NCBI GenBank assembly: GCA_013397455.1
Contig: VYZB01000213.1
Coordinates: 714,979 to 778,978 of the forward strand
Reading direction: 5' to 3'
DNA: 64,000 nt
Origin: Crotophaga sulcirostris
Lineage: Eukaryota; Chordata; Aves; Cuculiformes; Crotophagidae
The notes below the pieces were generated by a model. It made no database searches. It was not told the DNA's origin and worked only from the letters and a program-made list of their open reading frames with translations. Positions 36,437 through 48,894 of the stretch are shown here, piece after piece. How positions within the stretch are numbered: the first letter of the stretch is position 1; each line of letters begins with the position of its first letter. The position numbers and the translations under genes were made by a program.

Positions 36437-36496
36437 GGAAATTAGATTAAAAGAGGGGAAATTACATTAAACAAAAGGAAATTAAATTAAACAAAA
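36437..36496. repeat. Minisatellite, three 20-bp units
   Basis: Three consecutive 20-base units start at 36437, 36457 and 36477, each beginning ggaaatta. The second and third differ at a single base; the first differs mainly in its last third. The exact 20-base spacing with no gaps supports recent tandem duplication of a short unit. Copy number could vary between individuals. Confidence 0.85.
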
Positions 36497-39400
36497 TTGT
36501 TGCAAGGCTGTGAAAGGTTTGACTGAAATCAGGCTTTGGAAATGAATGCCTTCAGACATCATCTGGTACAGTTTTCAAGTGGCTACCATGATGTTCAGAC
36601 AAGGCTTTTCTTTCTCTGGAAACCAAAGGCATTCTTGGAATTCAGATCTGCATTTCTGTTCTGTCTCTCTGCTTCAAACTCAATGCAAGTAAAATGCTGG
36701 GTGTCACCACCATCTGAGTCTTCTTGGTCCTTACATCATTGGTTATTCCGACCATTGTCACACAGGCTGGTGACTGTTCCATTGTACCTGACAACAATTT
36801 CCTTCTTGCCATCATGAGAGTCAAGTCAAGAAAGAAAGAAAATAATGATTTTTAAAAATAGAGATTCTGATGGAGGCCCTGACTTGATGGTAGTTTGTGA
36901 GTTGAAAGCTGTGGGCCAAAAGCCTGCTTTGCACTCGTCTAATTTTTCATGATCTTTTCCTAGGAATCCACCACTGGCCCTTCACTCAATTAGGTATTCT
37001 CAGGAGAAGGAGGGACTAGACCTCTCCTGACACTAGAAACCCTCTCCATGCTTGAGGATGAGAAGGAGACAGATGTAGGAATGCAAATGAATGACAGCAG
37101 GACACTGCCTCTATGGATGTTGCCAGCTGCTGCGCTTTAGAGGAAAGAGGACACAAGGAAGACAATGTAGGGCTGATGGTCATTAGAGGTTACTCTCCTC
37201 TGCTGACTTCTCCCCAGGCTTCTATTCCATACTTTCCCAACTGCTAATGAAACCTCATTTTAAATTCTCTGCAGGCCGAAAAGACTAGTTATTTGTTTAC
37301 TGTTTGTAATCAGACCTTTCAAAAGGATTAAAAAAAAAAAAGGAAGAAAAAGAAGCACAGCAGAGTTGGGAAAGCTAAGAGGAATTTTAAAAGATATCAT
37401 CTGTGAGAAATCTTAGGACTGAAAAGCATTAATGTCATCAAATCTACTTTCTGGGTAACAAAATTGGTAGAAATTCATAAAATGTCACACATAGAATTAG
37501 TTCATTCTCACAAGTAGGTTGAAGCATTTTTTTTTTCTGAGACACATCCATTTTATTTTAAACACTCATGTACGAGAATAGCCTTGTAGCTTTTGTGGTA
37601 TGTAGACATAGTCACAAAAGAATTGAAGCAGTTTGGAGAACAAAGTGCTGCTTCATCCCAACCTTTAGAAAAGAGACACCTGATGTTGCCAGGGATATTG
37701 AGTTTATGTCCCCCTTATTGCATTATAATAGGTGGAAGAAAGGAAAGAAGTGGAAAGAAGGAAGAGGAAGCAAGAAAGGGAATGAAAGGAAGGAAAATAA
37801 GAAGTTAGGAGTCAAAAAGGGATAAAATATCCAAGGTGCTATTGAAAACAGATGGCTGTCCTTTTTCAGCATTCATTTATGTACAAAAATCAGTATGTGG
37901 CAAGGAGTTACAAGGTTCAAAAACGACACTTAGAACTTGCAAATTCCATTCAGGCAAGGTACAGTTTTTGTCCTTTTCATACTTTCAGTAATGCAGAGTC
38001 CTAACTTGTGCAGCTGAGTATGATGAAAATTGTAAACGTACGACTTAAAACCAACACAATTTATGGTTGCTATATTTCACTCTCCATAAACTAAGTTAAA
38101 GAGTATGTTAATATTTCTGTGGAAAATATGGTTATTCTTCCATAAAATAGCTTGAAAACAGATATGTTTGGATTTTCATAAATCAGATGCTCAAAGGCTT
38201 CACCTTGCAAATGAGTTTTAAACCTTAAAAAATTGCAATGCATTTTCTGGTCTGACATCTACCTGCTTCATTTACCTACAAGATGGAAAATAGGGATGTG
38301 TTGTTCCATTTTAGTAGTTGAGAGAATTACTATGATCAGATAGCCTAATACATAATACATCATGTAATACTACAGCTAGTTTCTCATAACATGATAAATA
38401 TGGTACCAATCCAAAGGACTTTCTGAACCTTACTTTTGTGATTTCAATTAAAGGAAGGAAAAAACGCAAAACAAAACAAAAAAAAAAAGAGAAATCTGTT
38501 GAATAATACAATATTTCTCAAAACGATTTTTCCACATTTGCTGCCAAAATCAGCATATGGTACATGTTACTCTGTTGGGTCCGCATTAATTCATCAGCTG
38601 TAGGAACTGCAACGATTCTTTTGCCAAAACCTGTTACACTAAATCCCAGTGTTTTTAAATTGTAACTCCAAACATCCTTTTAGGCTTGCAAAGGGTTTTA
38701 AGTGCAACTTACAAATATATATATATAGCAATTCTAAAATTACTCCACACATCTTTAAAGTCTTGGCAAAGGGTGGTATAACCAGCCTGTCACAATTTGG
38801 TTTTCAATTACTTTTCTACATAATTGCACAAGATTTAAAATAGTGTCACTGTCATTTGGTACACAGAAGGCCCTGATGTGCTAAACTGGTTTGCTTTGCT
38901 TCTGATAAGAAGCTCTGTAAGCAATCCGGGCACCAGCTGTGCCTTGGCATTGCTGTGTAATGAGATTTCATTTCTTTCTATGGAAAAAGAGATCTCACCA
39001 TAGTCTTCTAGCATGCAAGTGGATTTTTTGGCATTCTTTAAACATACCTTTATGTTTTTAAGGGTCTTTGATGCTGTCATCCAACTCATATTTTCTGTAA
39101 AAGGTTATCTCATGATGGGAAACCTCAGCATGTCGCTCTAAAACACTCCGTGGGACATTAAAGAGGAACTCACAGGCTCTTTGCAGATGCAAAAGGTTAA
39201 GTGTTTGTACATACATATGGCAAGAACGGCTTGTGGCAAGTACCTGGGAAACAAATGGTTCTCTTTTTTGTCCTTGAACCAGAAGAGTCACCAACGTTTT
39301 CCCACCTGTCTAGTAAATCTTTAGTAGATATAGTAAACACAAAAAAATCTTAACCTGATTAGTAGTAAACTGGAAATTAAAGCACTCTCCCTCCACTCTG

Positions 39401-41850
39401 CAGCAAGTGAAGACTACACATTGGTTTTCTGTCATAACTGCATAGCTTGATGGGTTGGGATGCCCAAAATGAAGTAAAAAAACAACTGAATAGTAGGAAA
39501 AGCAGATGCAGGACACTGAGACCAGCTGGACAAAAGCAGAGTTAGGGTATGATAGAAGGAAGCCCAGAAAAAAAGCAGCAGAGTCTGAGGTGGGGAGGTT
39601 TGACAGTGCAGGAGGAAGGTCAGGAAGGGAGGAAGGTGTAATTGCACTTCTTCTCTGGCTCCTTCATCCCCCCATCTCCAAGTTAGAAGCTGCTGCATGC
39701 ACACTGGCACCGGTACTGCACTGCAGTCTGGCAGCCCTCTACATGCACACTGACCAGGACCCCCGTCTGGTTTTCCTCACCAGCCATTTCTAGGGGAAGC
39801 TGGAAAAAAAAGTGTTGGAATTTCTGCAAATGAAGATTGCTCACCAGTTTGAAGTTCTTTCAATAGAAGAAGGGAAGCTGACACATGTGGCCTAAAATAA
39901 TTGCAACAGCAATCACAGTGTAAATTAAATTACTACTTAGAATTGAAAATTCTCAAATAGGCTAAGATTTTTCCAAGTAAGATTGTCTTTGTCTCTTTTT
40001 CCTAAAGCAAAAGAGCAATTGATCAGTGCATTGCAGAGGCAAGTGGTTTGATCTGTAGACTAACTGCAGCTTTCTTCAGGAAGCTTTGAATAATCATTAA
40101 TGCTTCAAATGCCAGGGTGCAATAAAGGCAACAGGAAAGGAAGTGGTTGAGGAACCCTATTCATCCCATTGATTTAGGTCATTACAGCAGGTGGAGTGGA
40201 TAAGAAGAAAACAAGGAACCTGCAGTGCCCCTAAGGAAGATTATTCTCATTCAGCATATTTAGCCAACACACTTCAACATTTCCTAGTGTTAACCTTTCC
40301 TCCTCTCCCCCTTCACTCTGAGAATTCGTATTCAGTGAGGCCTATTCTAATAAATATGTATATGAAGAACAATGAGACACATTTCACTACTTTATTAAAG
40401 CTATTTGGAATATCTGTCAAATATTATTTTACCTTTGAGTAATGCACTGAAATTATTAACCAGCATTTCTAAACCATTTTTGCATGGTATTAATTTACTC
40501 AGATTCCTTCTGAAAAACAGATTATATTAATGGACTATATTTTCCCCTGAAAGCCTTTGGTCTCACACTATCAAAACTATAAGCAAATGAGCCTTGATAG
40601 TGTAGAAAGCCGATATTAGTATTACATGGTCTATTACCTGTAGCAATTTTTCCATAGTCTTTTGAGACAGACGTGACCTAAATTATTTCTCTTATCTTCC
40701 AACTCAGGAAAGAAGCCTACAATAGATCATATTTTTCCTCTTTATGACTGTGAAATTAGGGCAAGAGAAAGGCATTGAACACCCCTTGTGTCCAATTAAA
40801 TAAACAATAAGAAATAAACTGTTCTTGTCTCCTTGCATCTCCTAGTTTCAATAGGAGTAGCTACGAGATGTACGCAGCAAGAGTCATATTTCTCAGGCAC
40901 TTCTGCTTAATGTACTTCAGATGCTGCCTCTGGAAAGAGTGTGAATAAGTCTTTGTACTTCTTCCAGGTGCCGTTTATTCATGTGATATATATATTTGTG
41001 ACATAAATATTTGTTCTTGAAAAATGACCACAGCTTTACATAGAGTAAGATCAGACTTTATTAATCTGAACTGGCACTCTGCAAGCAACTTTGATCCCTG
41101 AAAAGTTCAGTGTGTCTCAGGCAAGCTCCCTTCCCTCCACCCAAACAATTATTCTCACAGGTGACACTTGTCCCTAAAGCATCAGAGAGATTCTTGTAAT
41201 ATTTTGCAGCAAATTAATGACAAGAAGGAAGAAACAATTGTTCAATTTAATTCATCCTCTTCCACATCGACTCCTCAATGGGGCAGATCGCACTGGAGGA
41301 AGAAAGGGATTTCTACATTTTTTTCATCTTTTAAACTGTCACTGTTAAGGAGGAAAAAACCTGTCTGATCCCTGATCAAACTCATCTATGTATCTTCCAC
41401 CTGCAGAAGGAGTTCTAGATTGTGTACCTGCTGAATAAAGAATTTTTTCTGGATGTTTGTTTTCATTCATGTTGGGTGGTCTTCTCAGACTGAACAATTT
41501 TCTGATTAACTGCAACCAAAAACGAAAATATCCTTCAAGAGGATACTTTATCCTCTATTTCCTAAAATATCCTTTATTCTGTTTGCAAATCTTGTATTTA
41601 TATACAAAATCTTTTTCTGTAAGTGACCGAATGGACTAAAAATACACATATACAAACACAAACAAAGATACAGATACAGATACAAAGTGGTGCAATATTA
41701 GGAAATTTTAATAGCCACAGAAAAATACAGATTGGAAAGATGTGCTGAGAATGGACAAAGGACTAAGGCATTATGTTTAATTCTGGGTAATGAAATGGAG
41801 AGACTCTTCAGTGCATCTCCAATTTTGGATTGCATACAATCACAGAGGGT
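36497..41850. other. Single-copy sequence with a purine-rich tract and short simple repeats
   Basis: No gene can be supported. It contains an A-run near 37330, the purine tract at 37733-37806, a TA run at about 38716-38728, a perfect 10-bp inverted repeat (40565-40574 with 40594-40603) and (AGATAC)3 at 41666-41683. Two overlapping minus frames at 38835-39294 look protein-like in places but are not supported as exons. Positions 39500-39790 are G+C-richer and coding-like only by length. Confidence 0.45.
37733..37806. repeat. G-A-rich (purine) tract
   Basis: About 74 bases of almost only A and G on the plus strand, built from imperfect ggaaag, gaaggaa and ggaagagg words. It explains the Lys/Glu/Arg-rich ends of two overlapping open frames here, which should not be read as proteins. 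Confidence 0.75.
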
Positions 41851-41920
41851 AGCATCCTGGCTGCATCTCAGCCAGTGGCATGACTCCCATTAACGTCAAT
41901 GGGGTCATGATTTCATCTGC
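41851..41920. repeat. Ancient palindromic sauropsid repeat remnant
   Basis: The sequence catcctggctgcat, then ggcatgactcccattaacgt, then caatggggtcatgatttcat matches an old repeat remembered as CATCCTGGCCCCATTGA...CTCCCATTGACTTCAATGGGGCCAGGATTTCA. The left and right arms are rough reverse complements of each other, as expected for a short palindromic element. Strand is therefore not meaningful. Confidence 0.45.
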
Positions 41921-44900
41921 AATGCATGAAAGAGCCTGCCAGCCCTTCTGTGCTCCTGGAGAGAAGAGAGGGGCTGCACCACATTATACCTACTGCCTCT
42001 AAGTGACACTCAGCTCTGACATGCATGATCAGTCCAACCTTTTGAAACTTTTCACAGGGCACTGCATTTGATTTTGATTCATGTGGAAATCTGTGAGTTT
42101 CCAAAGCCTGTATGTGTTGCTGGCTAACCACACAAGAAGTGACTTCCAGCACTCCCTGTGACATTTAGGAGGAGAGTCAGGCCAGCACTGCATGATTTTC
42201 AAAATCTCAGTCTTCACATAAAAGTTGTTTGAGGGGAAGGACGGGAACACTTGAGTGCCGCAAGCACAATCAGTTTCTCAAAAAGTTGTTCTGGTCTTGC
42301 ACTCAGCCAAGACAGAAAACTGTTAAATTACCAGCTCCACCACAGGAACACAAAAGCTTCACTGGTTTAGAGAAAAGAGAAAACTATGCCTGTGCTTCAG
42401 AAGTTAAGCCAAACTTTTTGTCCTGTCCCTAAATAGAACATAATTTTATTTCATAGGCCCCATTTTACAGTTTTATGTTTTCCTCACAGAACTTATGCTG
42501 CTCTGTGAATTGAGAAGTCTGTTCCTGTGTAAGGTCAAGTGTGCTTTATGACTCATGGTTTCTCTTCATTGTTGACAAAATTCATCCTATTACCTTTCCA
42601 TCTTTGGGATGGTAAAATTTGGTTCAGGGACCAGAGACTCTTCCTGGGATTTTAAAGGACCAGTAATGTTCAAGGTGGTCTCAGGGAAAAAGAGACCATC
42701 TGGGCCTGGGCACAAAACTTAAAGATGAGATCTTGCCCTGGACAGCCCTGGGGCTCCACAGTGATGCTTTGCAGCACATGGGGCAGGAAGGATACTGATC
42801 TGGGTCCATGGGATCATGTGTCTGGCTTGAGAAGAGTCAACCATTGAAACATCTTTGAACTGATGTTAAATGTTTCCTACTTACCAGCTTCTGTAATACC
42901 CTTGCAACTTCCTATCTGCAAATAGGAATCCATTTATTCAACTTAATGGTATTTGATGAGGCTTCAAAAAAAGTCCTAGACATGCTGTACTTTCATACCA
43001 TGACTTCCATGTATGACTACAACAAAGAATCTGAGAAACATAGCTTCAAGATGTCTGTCCTGTGCTGTTGGCAGAACACAATAAAATAAAGCCCAAACAC
43101 ATTGGAAGCTCGGGAGGGTTTGTTCTGTATTTGCCTGTTGTGTAAGGGAAGTAGAGATCTCCACAGCTGAGATTGCACTGGAGCCCACCACCTCAAGGGT
43201 TGGCATCAGGATGGAGCCACAGCTCAACACACACTAAGATCTGGGATCAACAGCCCCTTTCCTTCCTGCCCTAACCAAAGCTGTTAGCCATCCACAGCTG
43301 GCAAATGACATGAGAAAAGAAGAACAAGGAGTACAACTAATGAACAATGTGAGGGTTGAAGACTGAGACTTAGGTCCAAGGGCTACAGACGGGACAGTCA
43401 AGCACCACACCCTGAACTACACCTGTTGTGCCTAGAAGAGAACTGGAAACATGAGAAGGGACTCATGTCTGATGGGATCCCTGTCAGTGGTGTAAATGGT
43501 AACATACTGTTCAGAAGAAGCCAGGAGGAGCTGGAAGAGGAGGCCAAGCCAGTGCCCATTGGTTGTATATACACTGTAGTATGGTCTCACCCTGTCCACA
43601 GACAGGATATAGGCCCATGGACGTGTCTATGCTCCATGAAGGATCAGCTCAAACTGAAGGGCAAGTAGGGGCTAGCACTCCTGGGCCCTTCACCACCTAT
43701 GGATGGTAAGAAGTTTCAAAATCAAGACAGAGCATGAATCAAAAGTTTTCTGTAAGCAGAACTACAGACGCAGGCCTGAGCTACAGTTTTTGCCAACTAC
43801 AGTGAGCTGCATGGAATCCATGACCACTGCTGCTGCTAAGGAAAAGATGATACCACCATTTTAGCAGTAACCAGCATGTTATGGCCCGAAGCCAACTCCT
43901 AAGGGGAGGTAGCAACTCTGTCTACACCAGAACACAGACAAAGGAGGAAGATGATCATGGCTATTTTGGCTCCCTTGGTCCAGGAAACTTTGCCTCCCTC
44001 TGTGCCCTAAGGTGATTTACTATTTTGCTTCACTCTAGAGTCTGAGTCTATCTATGATTTATTTCACTTTTCCCACCTAGAAACATGGAAGTAGCCCAAA
44101 AAATGCCTCAGGATTCTTCCACACAAAGAAAACAGCACACATGCTTTGAGAAAAAAACTGGCTGAGCCAGTTTTCTTTAAAAAGAAAGATGTAACACACC
44201 CAGATCTTTGCTTCAGTAAAAAAAATGGACAGGTTTGCTTATCAGTTAGACATTATAAACTGAAAAGAGATTGGATATACTCTGTCTAGGTTTAATATCT
44301 ATGACTTTGCAAACCCAGATGATTAGTATAGCCCACTTGGACCATTACTGAATTAGAAGCCTTTCAAGGAAAGGATCAAAGTACAAATGCACAATATCCT
44401 ATGGCGTGTTGAAGGATTTACCACTATTCTCAGTATGCCCTTCTCAAAGGCAAGTATCCTCATTTACAATATATGGAGGCTTACTGGTCGAATTATAGGA
44501 CAAGGTACTGGTTTGAGTTAACATGCATTTGGCAACAGCACAATTCCATTCATTTCTATAAAATAAATCTGGTTGGAGAAAGGTACTGATGTGAGGTTAT
44601 GTTGTATATATTGCTTTAATAAGTGTAGATGTTAAGAACATTTTCACAGTTTTATGTTTTTAGTTACCTGCCCTGGGAAGATGAAAATTAGTAAGATCAG
44701 TAGCATCTGACCAAACTAAATTACCTATAGCCAGAATACTTACATTTGGATTACTATTGATATAAATTCAGGACATTACTGCAAGGAGAAAATATGTCTT
44801 ACAGTTCAAACAGATTTAATCTGCAAATCAGATTGGCTCCCTATCCTGTAACAGAATCACTATGTTACCATGAACTATGACTTATGAATCTTTTTATGAC

Positions 44901-45712
44901 AGATACAAACGGCTTCAGTTCCATTATTGTTTGTTTCTGCCATGCTTGTGATTTCTTGTTGATATTTTAAATAAGCAAATTGATATTGATCAGTGCAATA
45001 GGCAAGTCTATTAAAAATATTATATTTTATGTAACTCTGCTGAACATAGCTGAAGACTCCTATATTCCTGAATAAAACAGGAATCTGTTCCTTATAAATC
45101 AGATTGAGAATTCATTAAAGTTGTAAACTGCTTAATTTCTAACCCAGATGAATTCTGAGAAGTTATATGAAACAAAACAAATCTTTAAAACACAAGTTTT
45201 TAAATCATAATACAAGAACTGGTAAAACAGAGAGCATTTGCTGTAGTCTGTTGACCAATTCATTTTCCAAATCTCTTTCATTTTAGTTACCACAGGATCA
45301 TGCCAGTAGTGCCCTTTTTTGCTATTCCATTTCACAAAAGGAGAAGAAAGTAAAATAGAAAACACATAATGTCTTTCATAACATTATGTTACAGACACAT
45401 CAGCCACAGCAACGTTGTACTACCATGATAATGAAGGTAAGAGATGCAAGACCTTTCCCTTGGTTAAGTAGAGAACAACACAAGGTCAGACATGCAGACT
45501 ACCAGTAGAGGCTGCCTGGAGTTCACTAGCTAAAAAATATTATAGTGTGAATAAAAAATACACTTCCAACTTTATTACTTGAATGAAATTACTTTTCTTG
45601 AAGGTAGATTACAAACTTGCCATTAAGGAAAAACAACAGCAGGTTTAGAATAAGAGCTCTTAACTCAAAATATCTGTATGTTTTACTGAGCATTATTGTG
45701 CAAGAGTTATTC
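41921..45712. other. Sequence without a recognised gene; possible diverged LTR-like block at about 43320-43960
   Basis: No gene can be supported. The block around 43320-43960 is richer in G+C and mixes short coding-like frames (43426-43668, 80 codons, plus) with words such as ggtccaagggctacagacgg that recall avian LTR sequence. I cannot name a family, and it may simply be single-copy. Positions 44040-45712 are A+T-rich and featureless. Confidence 0.35.
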
Positions 45713-47392
45713 ACATTAAATTGCCCTTGTTCTTGTGGGGGATTTCAAACTTCCAGATGTCTGCTGGAAGTACAGTGCAGCAGAAAGGAAACAATCTAGG
45801 CAGTTCATCGAGTGTATGGAAGACAACTTCCTAACAACTGGTGAGAGAACCGACTAGAGAAGGTGCCCTGCTGGATCTGCTGTTTGTGGGAGAGGTGACT
45901 GTTGGAAGACGCTTGGGGCACAGTGATCATGAAATGATAGAATTCTCAGTTCTAGGAGAAGTAAGGAGGGGGGTGAGCAGAACTGTCACCTTGGACTTCA
46001 TGAGGGCAAACTTCAAACTGCTTAGAAGGCTGCTTGATAAAGTACCTTGGGAGGCAGCTCTGAATGACAAAGGAGCCCAAGAAGACTGGATGTTCCTCAA
46101 GAAGAAAATCCTGGTGGCACAATAACAGGCCACTCCCATGTGCTGTAAAATGAGTCTGCAGGGAAGAAAACCAGCTTTGTATTGATCTCTGGAAGAAAAG
46201 GAAAGTATATGAACTTTGGAAGAGCGGGCAGGCATTCCAGGAGGACTACAAGGATGAGGTGAGATCGTGTAGAGAGAAAATTAGAAAGGCTAAAGCCCAA
46301 CTAGAACTTCAATTAGCCAGCTTGGTAAAAGATGATAAAAAATTTTGCTTCGAATACATTAACAACAATAGGAGGACCAAGAGAATCTCCCCCTTTAGTG
46401 CATGCAAGGATAACTGTAGTGACGAAGGATAAGGACAAGGCTGAGGTACTTAATGCCTTCTTTGCCTTGGTCTTTAAAAGTAAGGTAAGATGTTCTCTGG
46501 GTATTCGGCCTCCTAAGCCAGAAGGCAGTGAGGGTGAAGCTCCAATGATTCAAGAGGATTTGGTTAGAGACCTTCTCGACCGATTAGGGTAGGGAGGCTC
46601 TGCAGAGGGATCTGGACAGGCTGGATCAATGAGCTGAAACCAACAGTATGAGGTTCAACAAGACCAAGTGCCAAGTCCTGCACTTAGGACCCAACAACCC
46701 CAGGTAGCGTTATAGGCTTGAGGGAGAATGGCTGGAGAGCTGCCTGGCAGAGAAGGACCTGGGGGTGTCGGTTGACCGTGGCTGAATATGAGCCAGCAGT
46801 GTGCCCAGGTGGCCAAGAAGGCCAATGGCATCTTGGCCTGGATCAGAAATAGTGTGAAAGTGATTGTGCCCCTGTACTCAGCACTGGTGAGGCCACACCT
46901 CGAGTACTATGTGCAGTTCTGGGCCAATCACTACAAGGACATTGAGATGCTGGAGCTTGTCCAGAGGAGGGCAATGAGGCTGGTGAAGGGGCTGGAGAAC
47001 AAGTCCTACAAGGAGCGGCTGAGGGAACTGGGATTGTTTAGCTTGGAGAAGAGGAGGCTGAGGGGAGACCTTTTTACTGTCTACAACTGCCTGAAAGGAG
47101 GTTGTAGTGAGGTGAGTGTTGGTCTCTTCTCCCAAGTGACAGGTGATAGGATGAGAGGAAATGGCTGCAAGTTGCACCAGGGGAGGTTCAGACTAGATAT
47201 TAGGAAAAATTTCTTTACTGAAAGGGCTGTGAGGCACTGGCACAGCTGCCCAGGGAGGTGGTTGAGTGACCATCCCTGGAGGTGTTTAAAAGGGGTAGAT
47301 TAGTTTTTCAGGGATACAGTTTAGTAAGTGGACAGGTATGGGTCGACGCAATGATCATCTTACCAACCAGATGATTCTATGATTCTGTAATT
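45713..47392 (+). mobile_element. CR1 LINE with the reverse-transcriptase core deleted
   Basis: The longest CR1 copy in the window, about 1.7 kb. It runs from the second half of the endonuclease domain (GDF motif at about 45740) through the linker. It then jumps, at about 46590, to the segment just after the reverse-transcriptase active site, and on to the C-terminal region and a 3' end with gattctatgattctgta. The segment that would hold the reverse-transcriptase palm, including the F-A-D-D box, is absent; from the usual CR1 layout roughly 250 codons are missing. The deletion probably happened in the genome after insertion or in a template RNA; the sequence alone cannot tell. Confidence 0.92.
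45722..47303 (+). pseudogene. CR1 ORF2 remnant in several frames
   Basis: Homology can be followed through at least four breaks. The frame with GDF and later QSRQFIECMEDNF runs from about 45722 to 45835. A one-base shift near 45835-45840 moves it to the frame with EPTREGALLD and HSDHEMIEF, which stops at 46123-46125. The linker, beginning near KRKVYELWKSGQ, is open at about 46194-46430. Another shift leads to KDKAEVLNAFFA, which stops at 46590-46592. After the deletion, DLDRLDQ and KCQVLHLG follow with in-frame stops. Then a 171-codon open frame (46788-47303) carries [25 protein letters not shown] and [18 protein letters not shown], which is the conserved CR1 C-terminal region. Its last 15 or so residues are out of frame after about 47248. 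The length of that last frame reflects descent from ORF2, not present function. Confidence 0.88.
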
Positions 47393-48759
47393 AAATTGCT
47401 TCAAGTTTTTCCAACTATTTTATGTGTTACTTGCCCACAACTTCTGTCCATCAATTATCTGCTTGGTAGTTGTTTTATAAATGTCTTATCCTTGTATTCC
47501 AACCTGATTTATAAATACGTAGGTGACTGATCTCCATTATATTCAGGGTCATGTATCATGTGTTTATTTCACATTTTTTATCAGCAATTCTTTTAATAAC
47601 TGTGGATAATCTGGAACTGCAGATAATCTGGATCAAAATAATATTAAAATTTGCATTAATCAGTAATGCCTGTTTTCAAAATAGTCAAATGTTCTTCTGC
47701 ATATAGTTATTACAAACTGAAACTGATGTAGGAGAATCATTAAAACGAGCATATTCAAACATCATTTTGGTTTTCACTTTTTAATTTCCAAAACTGAATA
47801 TAATTTTTTTGAAAGATGCCAGTTTTTTAATTGCTTTCAATGATAACATTTTTTCTTAACAAGGAACTGAGCCGAGACTATGAGATCATTTTATACACTA
47901 AAACACAAATAAATGACCCCATATTTTGCTCACAGCCCTATAAATTTTAAATACTTTTTTTTAGAAAGAGCAACCTTAAAGCTATTGAAATTAGTCAGAA
48001 TTAACAAAAATAACATTAGAGTTCATTTCAGGTACTAAATATTTGTGATAGGACCTTTTTTGAAAAAAAAAGCAGATAAGCTTTCCTGTTTGGTGCAGTG
48101 AAGCAATGTTGCAAGAAATGCTTTCTTTAATAGCATATTTCTGAGATAAATATTTAGTAAAACATAATCTATTTTGCAAGATCTGGAAGCTTATTCTTGA
48201 AATCAGCTATGAATTTTGGTCTTCCTTCTTGAAAGAACTATGGTCTTTTCTGCAAGACAGAAAGTTTATTGTCTTGGCTTATCAAAACTTTTCTTCCAGA
48301 ATAATAGATAAGTTCCTCATTAATATTTTTAAAACACATCTTTGGTTATGAGACAGAGTAATCTCACCAAATAATAACACTTTACTACTAGAAGGGTATA
48401 AAATCATTGCAGACAAAGTCCATATAATGTATATTTTACACATACAGTTACAATATTTGCTATACAATCATATATTCCCAAGAAAATTTTTCTTTTGTCT
48501 CAAAGAAGACATTCATTTTGATCTCTATGTTTTTAATACTAGGCATGCTATCTCTTTACAGTGGGTTAATACATTCTGTGAGTCTGATCAAATATGGGCA
48601 TTGTGGTCTAATCAGACATGAAAGCAGTGCCTTGCTTCACGTAGTTAATCCACATCCCCCTCTTCCCCAGTTAGGTCTTCAGGGGTCCGAGAAGACCCAG
48701 CCAGGGCTGAGCTGCAGTAGAGTTCAGCAGAGTCTGCACCCAAGAGTCCCTGTGTGCCT
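47393..48759. other. Single-copy A+T-rich sequence, no gene seen
   Basis: No gene, RNA or transposon recognised. It is strongly A+T-rich from 47400 to 48600, with several short T- and A-runs. Confidence 0.5.
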
Positions 48760-48816
48760 TGGGACTCAGAAGAAAGTCTGATGTTCTAGCCAATTGCCCT
48801 TACCACTGGAGTACCA
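48760..48816 (-). repeat. tRNA-like SINE head remnant
   Basis: Read on the minus strand, the bases tactccagtggtaagggca, followed by attggctagaac, resemble the 5' half of a tRNA-derived SINE, with a degenerate polymerase III A-box. Further along, ttcttctgagtccc is a weak B-box-like word. It resembles tRNA-SINEs (MIR-like) of amniotes. It is not a tRNA gene: the arms cannot fold into a complete cloverleaf with the adjoining sequence, and only the front part is recognisable. Confidence 0.42.
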
Positions 48817-48894
48817 TTTTAAAGGTGATAGCAAACATCAAGTCTCCGCTCTTCATCTGAGTGAAGTCTCCACCTCCAAACAGATGACTCAATT

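Noticed and set aside
38835..39294. Two overlapping minus frames with protein-like stretches and a candidate AAG|GTATGT donor at about 39049
   Set aside because: The better frame meets a stop about 10 bases before the donor-like site, and the second part lies in another frame. No coherent exon chain results, and I do not recognise the peptide.
40565..40603. Perfect 10-bp inverted repeat with a 19-base loop as a small RNA hairpin or terminator
   Set aside because: The stem is short and A+T-rich, there is no poly-T run or promoter, and such pairs are expected by chance in 64 kb.
46788..47303. 171-codon open reading frame, the longest in the window, as a possible gene
   Set aside because: Its peptide is the conserved C-terminal region of CR1 ORF2, flanked by other CR1 ORF2 pieces in different frames and by a CR1 3' end; it is a transposon relic.
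48760..48816. Functional tRNA gene
   Set aside because: Only the front half resembles a tRNA; no complete acceptor stem or T-arm can be built, and the B-box is degenerate.
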